Source: Bryum argenteum (taxonomy: Eukaryota > Streptophyta > Bryopsida > Bryales > Bryaceae). From it: a stretch of 64,000 nucleotides of DNA. Positions 11,905 through 22,060 of this stretch are shown here, in pieces; position 1 is the stretch's first letter, and the number at the start of each line of letters is the position of its first letter. The position numbers were made by a program, and so were the translations under genes. Where the stretch lies: positions 43,978,420 through 44,042,419 of the forward strand of contig CM073321.1 of assembly GCA_037043015.1 (NCBI GenBank). The letters are read 5' to 3'. The notes under the pieces are model-generated. The model was not told the DNA's origin. It ran no database searches and worked only from the letters and a program-made list of their open reading frames with translations.

Positions 11905-13560
11905 TTCATGGTAGTATTTGCCTCGTAACGGATATGCTCCATATCTGTTGCACCAAACAGTACAAATGTCAGGAACAAACGCAACAGAGTTGTCAAGAAA
12001 ACAAACTGAAGAAAAAAAAACATAGATATCAGCGATAAATATGGTAGATTGACTTACTTGGAGTAGCAAGCCTCTCCATTATTTCCACAAAGCACAACCA
12101 TGTCAGTCGCCGTGCACGATAAGAGACCACCTTCAGACAATGTTGTCTTATTAGACAAAATTCCTATTTATTTGTCAAACACAAATTAAATGAGGTGTAC
12201 ATCTAAGATGTTTTCAATGTATCAAATGTACATCTCATCTAAATTTTGTCTGACGAATGAATAGGAATTTTGTCTAATAAGACAACACTGCCTTCAGATA
12301 ATGATTGTACTGCAGAGTCCAAGAAGATTGAAGGTGATCCGTACGGATCAAGATCAACTTGCAAATAGAACAGCTCCTTAGATTTCAGATAGTCCTCTTT
12401 AAGAAGCTTGGAAGACTAAGGAATGAATGAAATATTCAATATATGTAAGGACCCTACTAATTTATGGAACATTCGTATTAAAACCTCGTTGGAAGTCATC
12501 GATTCCCCAACCCAAACCAAAAGACAAGACCTAATAGAACATCTTAAAAGTAGAAGTGAATAAGTTTTAGCGGGTACGAATCAACTTGTGCTAAAACAGG
12601 TGATGTTCAAGTATGATAAATTGGCCCTTCATCACGATAGGGCCCAGTTAAGATGCAGAAATTCAGAAAAGGAAAGAGTAGTATATGGAGGCAGTCCTCT
12701 AAAACAGGGTCCTTGAGATTGAAAATTGATCAAAGGAAGAACGAGGAGTAGCCAAACGTTCGCAGCAGACAAATACATAAAAGGACAAGTTAAATGAGAT
12801 GCAAACGAAGGCAGTTGTCAGTAATAAGAACTTACCACATCAAACTCCTTCTCGTGGGAAAGCATATAAATACGTGAATCGGCGTGATTGGCTGTCACCT
12901 TAGCCACGACAACCTTGCCATTCAATCGAATATTGCGTTCACATGCCTCAACTGCCACCACAAAGTTACAAAAACACAGATCTCTCAACATGACTCCCTT
13001 TCACAAGTGCATCGAAAAACCCGAAACACACTGACTGCTCCAGATGTATGTGGGACCTTTTTCATTGTCACAAGCAACCACTAAACTGACTTGTTCGACT
13101 TCTTTGGCATACCAAAGTGCCCTCAATCCTGAAGCTGCTAAAGACCGCATTCCACCACTCCCATGTTAAATACCACGCATAGAAGCTAAACGAAATTTCC
13201 ATTAAGAGAGAAGTAAAGACCTCCAGGACGTGCAGGGGCTTGGCTATCTTAGATTCCACAGCTGCTGTCTCTTCTGCAAAGGGACTACATTCTGGCTTCT
13301 CCTCTGAAACTGGATCCTATACTACTGGAGACGCACCGGGCTTGGAATCATCTCCTTCAGCAGCAGCAGCGGTAGAGGGACCATTTCCTTCTCATTCACG
13401 ACCTTCTTCTTTGATGATTTCTTCAACAAACTTTCTTTATGCTCCTCTTGCCGCTTAGCTGCAAACGCTCGTAGTACTGCTATGGACATATCCCTGTTCA
13501 CTATCTTCACAAGGCAATTCCAATGACCAAGTGCTTCAGATGCCGGAAAACAATTCAACT
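11905..13560 (-). pseudogene. TRM1: TRM1-like tRNA (guanine-26,N2) dimethyltransferase, broken and truncated
   Basis: Minus-strand translation in several frames gives successive TRM1 blocks in the right order. These are VNRDMSIAVLRAFAAKRQEE (about 13430-13495), KPLHVLE, then AASGLRALWYAKEVEQ with VVACDN (about 13060-13140), NIRLNG and MLSHEKEFDV (about 12840-12950), DLDPYGSPSIFLDSAVQSL (about 12300-12360), [19 protein letters not shown] (about 12065-12125) and YGAYPLRGKYYHE (about 11907-11945). Blocks are separated by apparent introns. TRM1 makes dimethyl-G26 in tRNAs; the DPYG and SCTATD segments belong to its methyltransferase core. The copy lacks the C-terminal half, carries a MITE inside the DPYG exon, and has frame breaks and a doubtful splice acceptor before DLDPYG. 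It is a gene fragment rather than a working gene. Confidence 0.85.
12138..12290. mobile_element. hAT-type MITE inserted in a TRM1 exon
   Basis: This 153-bp element has terminal inverted repeats of roughly 30 bp (left CAATGTTGTCTTATTAGACA; right end AGACAACACTG), is flanked by the 8-bp duplication CCTTCAGA (12130-12137 and 12291-12298) and has no coding capacity. An 8-bp duplication and CA(A/G)TG ends fit the hAT superfamily. The duplicated bases encode part of the TRM1 LSEGG stretch, so the insertion site in the exon can be placed exactly. Confidence 0.85.
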
Positions 13561-13599
13561 ACTCCGTGGACACCGGCTCTTTAACGAGAGGAAAAATCA

Positions 13600-14889
13600 A
13601 ACAATTGCACAGACTATATAATAGCGAGTCAAAAATATAAAAGCTCCATTCATAGGAGAATTTCCCGCTTCATTAAGTTCACAAGGCAATTCCAACACCC
13701 GAATATTTCTGATGCTCCATCAAAGACTGTCTCCTACCAATTAATCCCGAATTTCGCAAATGCTCAAAAACACGAAGTTCAAGTCAATAGACTTTCGTGT
13801 TTACTAACGAACTTAAAGTAGATAAGAGTCAACTACATTTTTTCGATGGAGGCGAGACTAAGATAGGAGTGGTGAAAATTGTCTGAATTTCAGCATTGCA
13901 TACTTGGAATAGTGGTGTAAAATTTTAATTATTTTTCGGTGGTCTGCAAAGCTAGTGCAAATCCATCCCAAAAAAAAAAAAACATTTTTTTGAGTAATCC
14001 TATAATTTCCTATGAATTTTTGAATCTCGAGTCTTAAGAGTCCCACTACCCGAACATAGAGTGCTGGCTTTTTTGCAAGGTTGTATTCCGAAAGCTGTGG
14101 ATTGAATGTCCCAAAATGAATCAATATAGGTTCAGGAACTGACATAGGAGTTGTCTAAAACCGTTCAGCATGCGTGGTTTGAGCTAAAAACAGTGGGTGG
14201 TTCCCAAAACCTGTCAGTTTACCATGAACGGACGATTCTACAGCCCCTACCCATAAGGCCATAAACCTACTGTGCGGTTTTTGGCGCTGGACGGTTTTCA
14301 CGACTCCTACCTTACACTTTTGGTGTTTGATGATGACCACAACAATGAAGGAACTCCGCACAATCAACACCGACTCTCTCAGCATTCGACATTTTATGGA
14401 TGAAGAGAAAAACATGCAGGAAGTGATTGAACATTCTTCAGCTTTATCTAGGCTTTGTTGTAGAGAATGTCGTTGCCATGCAACCCGGTTGACCTTAGTA
14501 GATTGTTAGGTCTATTGAAAATCTTGTAATCCGGTTTTCCCGCGTCCGTCAGTTGAAAGGTTCGGACAGGTCCCTACATCCGGAATAGTAGCCGGTGTAC
14601 TATCAGGGTAGTCGGAATGGCGGCGCAACCGAAAATGTCCGGATTGCTGCTTTTAAATGCTGTCGCCACCAATTACTCCCACTCCGCGAGCGATCCGTAC
14701 GCCTGAAGTGCACCTTCACTTTCGCGCGCGCAAATTGCACCGCCCATTTTGAATTCTGGACCTCCAGTTTGCATTCTGGAGAGTAGGGTTTCTGCAGGGC
14801 AGAGTCCGTAGAGAGAGGAGAGTTCCGAGGGAGAGCAGGAAGTGCAGACGAAGCAAAAATACTGCCCACGATCACAAGGAAGCGAGATG
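13600..14889. other. Unassigned intergenic sequence
   Basis: Apart from a short A-tract near 13971-13982, I see no convincing gene, RNA or element in this stretch. Short open frames occur on both strands but show no domain character. It is the insertion site of the LTR element that starts at 14895. Confidence 0.4.
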
Positions 14890-14937
14890 AGTCGTGTTAA
14901 CGACATATTAGGATGTTTAGTATTTGTTAGTCTACCC

Positions 14938-15180
14938 TACCTCTTCATGTCACCTGACCTCTTCATGTCGACTCGACCACTTCATGTCGAACCGACCCCT
15001 TCATGTCGGCCCGACCTCTTCATGTCGGCCCGACCTTTCAGGTGGACCCGACCACTTCATGTCAACCCGACCACTTCATGTCAACCCGACCACTTCATGT
15101 CGACCCAGCTTCTTTAGGTCGACCCGACCTCTTCATGTCAACCCGGCTTCTTTAGGTCGACCCGACCTCTTCATGTCAAC
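14938..15180 (+). repeat. About 19-bp tandem repeat inside the LTR
   Basis: Roughly a dozen degenerate copies of CCGACCTCTTCATGTCGAC occur back to back; the downstream LTR carries a smaller, differently arranged set at 16710-16900. Copy-number change here accounts for part of the length difference between the two LTRs. Confidence 0.8.
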
Positions 15181-15699
15181 CCATTGTATCTTCTTCTTAT
15201 AAGTAAAGGCCTCCTTGTGTGGTTATACACATTGAGGTTAGGCATGCTTTACAATGTAGTGGCTCTTGTGTCATGTTTGCCCTACCGGTAGGTAGAGCAT
15301 ATTTCTCCTTTAACATTTGGCGACCATGTAGTGTTTCGTACCATGATCTCTTGTAAGAAACTTGTTGTTTTTAAAGTCGTGTTTAAAGTGTTGTTAGTAT
15401 CTTCTTCTTTGTTCTTTGATCACTTTACCACGTTTTGTAGAGTTTTATAGATTGACATGTCATAGTGAGAGTCTTTCTTGCTCTTTCAACCTTGTAAGTA
15501 TTTCTTTCAAGCAATTTCAATTTAGAGCAATAGTCTTGAAGAACTTAGTGAAAGATCTATGCTTTGATGAACTTAGATGAGGTGAGCCATAAAAGCAAGA
15601 TACCAAGAAGCTATAAGAAGGAGCTCAAATCTGAAGAACTAAGAGAAGAGATGTTTAATTCTAAGTTGTTTTCTAGTCTTGTTATATTTGTATGGGTCC

Positions 15700-16150
15700 A
15701 ACAGCAGTCAACCGGGGAGTCTACTCTACTAGGAGTCGAACAGTCGACCAACCAGGGAGTCGAAGAGTCAGCAATCGACCAAGGAGTCAACCTTACCAGA
15801 AGTCGAACAAAGAGCAGTCGACCAAGAGAGTCTACCCGAGTGCAGTCGAAGAAGGAGTCTACCCGACAGCAATCGACCAGGGAGTCTACCCGACCAGAAG
15901 TTGACCCCACAGCAATCGACCAGGGAGTCTACCCGACAGCAGTTGAGCGGGGAGTCTACCCGACAGCAGTCGACCAAGGAATCTACCCGACCAGAAGTCG
16001 ACCGTACAGCAGTCGACCAGGGAGTCTGCCCGACAGTAGTTGACCGAGAAATCGACCCGACAGCAGTCGACCAGCGAGTCTACATGACAGCAATCGACTA
16101 GGGAGGTGGCCCGACCAGAATTCGACCAGAAGGCGACCCGACTAAAACTC
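15700..16150 (+). repeat. Tandem repeat in the TRIM interior
   Basis: Degenerate copies of a unit of about 30 bp containing CAGTCGACC and GGGAGTCTACCCGAC fill this part of the interior. Both strands happen to stay open in several frames, giving serine/threonine-rich or cysteine/valine-rich repeat translations, but nothing indicates real protein coding. Confidence 0.75.
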
Positions 16151-17254
16151 AACGAGGAAGCCAACCCGACCAACGATCAACCCTGGATCCCACCCGATCA
16201 GCAGTCGACGTGAACCTGACCATTCCCGTTGTTTATAAGTTTGTGAATTTCTTGTGAAGTTAAGGAGTTGGAGGAGAAACCACATAATAGAGATTTTCGA
16301 AAGGCTAGTCGTCTAGATCAAGACTACTCCCGGTTGGAGATCAAACGTTAGGCCGGCCCTAAAGTAACTACCTACTGAACCTGGTACTTCCAGTGGTGAA
16401 GTGACTACCATAAGAAGGAGCATAGAACTCCAATTGGACTCATGAAGAACCGAGAAGGAGTAATCGAGTTAGATTTAGAGGAGTGAATACCGACTGACGA
16501 GGACGTTTTTAAGTGGCAGCAAGACTTTTGAAGGAAGATTCCCGACATAAACATCTAACCATTGGTGAACACTACCACCTACCTTTCACTCCATGTAGAA
16601 TCTGTAGTATGTAGTCTTCGTTTGATATAGCGTTTACGAGGGCGTAATGCCTTCGGAGGGAGGGTAATGTTAACGGCATATTAGGGTGTTTAGTATTTGT
16701 TAGTCTACCCCACCTCTTCATGTCACCTGACCTCTTCATGTCGGTCCGACCTCTTCATGTCGAACCAACCTCTTCATGTCGGCCCAACCTTTCAGGTGGA
16801 CCCGACCACTTCATGTCGACCCGGCTTTTTTAGGTCAAGCCAACCTTTCAGGTCGACCCGACCTCTTCAAGTCGACCCGACCTTTACCTGTCGACTCGCC
16901 TTGTTAGCAGATCCGACCTGTCTAACTTGTCGTTTGAGTAGACTTCGTATCCAGGTCCAGATCCAGATCTTGATCTAGATCATGGATCTTCCCATTGTAT
17001 CTTCTTCTTATAAGTAAAGGCCCCTTTGTGTGGTTATACACATTGAGGTTAGGCATGCTTTACAATGTAGTGGCTCTTGTGTCATGTTTGCCCTACCTGT
17101 AGGTAGAGCATGTTTCTCCTTTAACAAGTCGCCGTGGAGGGTGAGAAACCGATTCCCATCAAGACGGAGAAACCGAATTTACCGCAGAACCCGAAGCACA
17201 AATAAGAGTTGCGGGAGAACCTTGTCCGAATGGGCTCCGACAGGTTCTTCAAAG

Positions 17255-18256
17255 TCCACTGGATGGAAAGCTAATGACAAGGGCTTTCTAGAATGCTAAA
17301 GCTCATTATGAGCAAAACAATGGTCTAGGAGATATGGCTCCTCAAAGTGGTCGCGACTTCAGGACTCGGGAATGTTGCCTCCCGGGACTCTGAATGATCA
17401 GAGGGGCATATCTCCCTTGGGACAACATTGATTGGGGCAAGTAGGTAGTTCACCGATATTTACTCAAAGAGTACATGTCAAATATGGGCTTGCACGTCCC
17501 ATTTGGATACTTGAGCTAGGAACTAGCTTGAGAAGAAGTTACGGCCTGTTTTTGAGACTCAGGCAAAAACGAGTGGTCTCCCAAAAGAAAAGTGTGTCAC
17601 GGAAGGCTCCTCAACACAAAGGGGGGGGGGCTAGCAAAGACTCCAGAGAGTACTATGAGGAGGGGTGGTCTCCCTCCTCACTTCGACATGATGCAAAAGA
17701 GAGCCGGGGTGGCTTCAAGGCGTAAGGCTTGGGATGGAACCTCACTTCCGCACCGTCGAGAAACGGGAAGGTGCTTTGGGGCATCTCCAAACATGGGGTT
17801 GGGAAGTGTCCCTCTCCAAGTTTGTCCTTGTGATAAGCAGTGTCGGTTCCCGGGAGTGGCTGAGAATGGCTCGAAAGGGTGAGGCATGGAAAAGAAGTCT
17901 CACTCCCGCACCTTGGGCATTGCGGGATGCTCTTGAGCATCCTGCAACATTCGGTTGGAAAGAGTCCCGCTCCAAGCTAGTCCTCAGGAATACTAGTACC
18001 AGTTTTCAGAAGTGTTTCTGGTAGAGTCTCAAATGGAGTGAGAGACGATGTGGAAGGGGACAATTGGAAAGTTGGACAATGAGTGAGGGCGGAAAACTCC
18101 GGGAGTGAATGGTGCCACCTTTGAGAGCTTGGACATTTGTGAAAGGCCGCCCCGTGCCACCAAGTGGCATGCCTATGTGTTGGTGGGAGTTCAAGGTAAT
18201 AAGTATCGGATAATAAGTTATGGAGTCAAGGTACGTTGAACAACTTCACTTAGAAT
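17255..18256 (-). repeat. Truncated chromovirus-type LTR, opposite orientation, outer host of the nest
   Basis: The sequence is homologous to the reverse complement of the LTR family at 20107-21428. It starts abruptly at about 17255 and is cut at 18256 by the nested chromovirus. Its remaining end continues at 63447-63587 and finishes in GGGTCGCGACA. It therefore marks the original site into which the chromovirus inserted. Confidence 0.75.
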
Positions 18257-19112
18257 TGTCGCGACTCTAAATATCCCAACTTTTTTTTTTCTTAGAGAGC
18301 CTTATTTGGTAGCAGAAGCCCGACTCACTTAGTTGGTTGCAACCGGCCACGACTTTGCTAACACTTGCATGTGGTCCACACACACAATGTTAGCACCATT
18401 CCTAGTCAAGGTGTCCAACCCACCTTGACTCCATAACTCTTTATCCGATACTCATTATCCAGAACTCCCATCAACACATGGGCATGTCACTTGGTGGCAC
18501 GGGGTCGCCTTCCACAAATGTCCAAGCTCCCAAGAGTGACACTAATCACCCCCGGAGCTAACCGCCCTTATCCATTGTCCAAATTCCCACTAGTCTTCTT
18601 CCACTCTTGTCTCTCCCTCCATTCGCGACTTTGCCGGAAACCCTCCCGAAATCCAACACTAGTTTTCCTGGGGACTAGTTTGGAGCGCGACTCTTTCCAA
18701 CTCAAGGTTAGGGGATGCTCAAGACGCGCGACATAGCCCAAGGTGGGGGAGTGAGCACTATAAGAAAACTCTGTTTTTTGTGATGTCTTGTGTAATAGCT
18801 AATGTATTTTGTGATGTCTTACTGTCTTAAAAGATGTCTTCGAAGACGGGAGGATGTCTGTACGTCTAACGGGCACATTTTGGATTGGAGGGGCATGAAG
18901 ACATCACCAAACAAAAAGATGTTGGTGAAGACATGGATGTCTTTGAAGACATCTCGGTAGACATCAAACTGCCACGTTGGCAAGGGATTTTGAACCGGCA
19001 AGGTAAAAACGACCAAAATTTACTGGTGGACAGGGTAAAAAGCATTTCTAATGTTAAAAGAGTAGGTGAATGGGCAGCGGTTTTCAAAAGTAGAAAAAAA
19101 ACATCACACTTT

Positions 19113-19118
<6 letters not shown>

Positions 19119-19147
<29 letters not shown>
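19119..19147 (+). repeat. Poly(T) tract
   Basis: A run of about 29 T lies within the CACTA element; the sister copy near 8440 (minus strand) has only short runs, so the tract has expanded in this copy. Confidence 0.85.
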
Positions 19148-20106
19148 CTCTTTCTTTCTTTAATGCTAAATCATTATGTGACGTGGCAATACTGAAAATA
19201 CTAATTTCAGGCTATTCTCACTATTTTTTCATTGGTCTATTTTAAAAAAACAATTGAAATATATAATTATATTTCAATAAAAAATATATTTTGTAAATTT
19301 TTATTATATTAAAAAAAATTAGAATATTATAATTTTTTAATTTTTTATGATTTAAAAATATTTAAATATTTAAAAAATATTATATATAAAATATAATATC
19401 TATAAGATAACAATGGTGTCGAAAAAAAAAGTAAAAGTAATTTTGTGGATATTTAATCCTCAAAAAACACGTGGACATAGATCAAAAAAGTTATTTACAG
19501 CGCTTTATCTACATGGCAACAAAAACTCCATCTCGGACCAGATGACAAGTCATTCAACATTTAGTCGGATGTCTAACACGATGTCCAACTTACCATAACT
19601 ACAGTCAGGCATGAATGTCCGCGTAGACATCTACTCGGATGTCTATGAAGATGTTTTGCACGACATCCTCCTAGACGTCATTTACTAAAAAGCGGCAGTA
19701 CTTAAGGGTCTTTTTAGAATAATATCAACTTTTTCTCTTACTGCTTGCCCTCCATTGGCGCAGGTCTCTGATTGAGGGTAATCCTCAAATACTTAAAGAA
19801 AATATAAAAAGAAAATAAAAACAATAAACAATGTTTTTTGGCTTACTTCAAGAAGGAATTAAATATTATTGATTACTTATAGATTAGATTATTATAGTCT
19901 AATGGCAAGACTATACATTACTCTATCATTAACAACCAATATTATACAAATTAAAGCAAATTTACAAGAAATATGAATTTATGAAAGTAGCTATTTAATA
20001 CAGTTTAGGAGACAATTCAAGAATAAAATTAGTATTAAGAAAGTTAGTTGGAAAGTTAGTTAGGGTAGAAATAAAATGTAGTAAAGAGTTTAAAAGAGAG
20101 CCTATC

Positions 20107-21428
20107 TGTCGCGGCCCTAATTACTCCCAACTCTTTTTCTTCAAGTAATTCTTACTTGGTAGGGGAATCACAGCTTACTTTGTTGATAGCAACCGGCCAC
20201 AACTTAGCTAACACTGCACATGCCAAGCACACACAATGTTAGCACCATTTCTAGTCAAGGTGTCCAACCCACCTTGACTCCCCCAACTCATTACCCGGAA
20301 CCCGTAAACCGGAACTCCCACAAAACACATGAGCATGCCACTTGATGGCACGGGGCGGCCTTCCACACATGTCCAAGCTCCCAAGGGTGGCACTACTCAC
20401 CCTCGGAGCTAACCGCCCTTGCATATTGTCCAACTCCCCACTAGTCCCCTTCCATTCATGTCTACACTCTCCATTCGGGACATTACCGGAAACCGGAACT
20501 ACTTTTCACGGGGACTAGTTTGGAGCGGGACACTTTTCCAACCCAATGTTTCAGGATGCACACCACAAGCATCCCATAGTGCCCAAGGTGCGGGAGTGAG
20601 GCTCCATCCCAAGCCTCACCCCTTAGAGCCACCCCGGCTCACCTCGGCACCATGTGGAAGTGAGGAGGGAGACCACCCCTCCTCATAGTACTCTCTGAAG
20701 TCTTCGGTAGGCCCCCCCCTCTTGTATTGAGGGGCTTTCCGTGACACACTTTTGTTTTGGAAGACCACCCGTTTTTGCCTTGGCCTCAAAAACGGGCCGT
20801 ATCTTCTTCTTGGGCTAACTTGTAGCTCAGTTATCCAAATGGGACGTGCGAGCCCATTTCGACATCTACTCTTTGAGTAGATGTCAATAGATTCCTCACT
20901 TGTCCCAATCGGAGCTACTATGTGGGAACTATGCTCCTCTGAACATTCGGGAGTCCCGGGAGGCAGCAGTCCCGGAGTCCCGAAGTCCCGATGCTTTGGA
21001 GAGCCATATCTCCCAAAGCATTGCTTTGCTCCTCACGAGCCTTAGCATTTTGGAAAGCTCTTGTCCAGAGCTTTCCAAAGACATGCAACATGCCGCCATC
21101 CAAGAAGGACGACATTTTGAGTCCCGAAAGGTAACACTCCCAAGTCCCGGAGTGTCCCAGAACGCGCTCCAACTTTGGGGAGCCATATCTCATGACTCAC
21201 AACTCCAAATCGCGCGTTCTTTGGACCTATGGGTGCGTGCTTGAACAAGGTTTCCAACCATGTAAAGCACACCACCAAGTTCGTCCCGAGCACGACGCCA
21301 TTGCGTGCTGTTTGCTCGGGACTCCCCTTAGTCACTTCACCTTGTCTCTTGCCAAGCCCGGGACGTCACTCCCGGGGTCCTCTTGGCTCACCACGGTGTT
21401 CGGACATCCTTTTGAAAGGGATGTGACA
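20107..21428 (-). mobile_element. Solo LTR of the chromovirus family
   Basis: A single 1,322-bp LTR begins TGTCGCGGCC and ends GGGATGTGACA, flanked by the 5-bp duplication CTATC (20102-20106, 21429-21433). Having one LTR with an intact duplication indicates insertion followed by LTR-LTR recombination. It lies within the CACTA element, so it is younger than that insertion. Confidence 0.9.
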
Positions 21429-21794
21429 CTATCACCATGGAAGACTATAAATAGTCTCATGATTGTAATTCCACACTTTTTCTATCAATAAAGATTATTT
21501 GATTTGCTGTGGAAGAAACTCGAAGTCTTATAATACGTGCTCTGTTGTGGAAAGAACTTTAAAGCATCTGGTATTTGATTTGTTGTGAGGGAAAATTAAA
21601 AACCTTTTATAGTTAATATGTTGTGATTGAAACCTTGACGATGTCATCAGATGTTTATGATAATGTTTGTAGGGATGTCTAAAATGACGTTCATGAAAAT
21701 GTCTAACATAATGTCTATGAAGATGTCGAAAATGGTATCTACGACAGCATCCAGAACCATCTACAGGGATGATTTTTATTGACTTCAATGGATG

Positions 21795-22060
21795 AACAGA
21801 GGCGGCTAGGGTTTGCTGCCGCCGCCATAGTTAGGTCATGAGACCTTTAAGTAGACTTAGAGGCCGCACGAAGCTCATTTTTGCCTTCATTTTTCAAAGA
21901 GTTAGTGTTTGGAGTGTAGAGGCTAAGGTTTGCTTCTTCATGTGGCTAGGGTTTGTTGCCGCCGCCATTGTTAGGTCATGAGATCTTCAAATGGAATTAC
22001 AAAGCTCATTTTTGCCTTAGTTTTTCCAAAGAGTTTGTGTTTAAAGTATAGAGGATTTTG
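21795..22060 (+). repeat. Tandem duplication in the CACTA interior
   Basis: Two adjacent copies of a unit of roughly 130-150 bp contain GGCTAGGGTTTG, GCCGCCGCCAT, AGGTCATGAGA and AAGCTCATTTTTGCCTT. A related stretch occurs in reverse at 1110-1190, linking this element to the TGACG-repeat element there. Confidence 0.65.

Larger units (their letters stand above)
14895..17126 (+). mobile_element. Non-autonomous LTR retroelement (TRIM/LARD-like)
   Basis: LTRs of 421 bp (14895-15315) and 459 bp (16668-17126) both begin TGTTAACG and end CTCCTTTAACA. A perfect 5-bp duplication AGTCG flanks the element (14890-14894, 17127-17131). The 5' internal edge reads TTTGGCGACCATG (primer-binding region) and the 3' edge is a purine tract CGGAGGGAGGGTAA at about 16654-16667. 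The 1.35-kb interior lacks gag or pol motifs and is largely a tandem repeat, so mobility would depend on proteins made elsewhere. Confidence 0.9.

Noticed and set aside
14924-16173. Repeat-rich open frames in the short LTR element
   Set aside because: Produced by tandem repeats in LTR and interior; both strands and several frames are open, with no gag or pol motif.
17592-18024. Several 60-97 codon frames in 17400-18200
   Set aside because: They lie in LTR sequence homologous to other LTR copies whose equivalent frames are not conserved.
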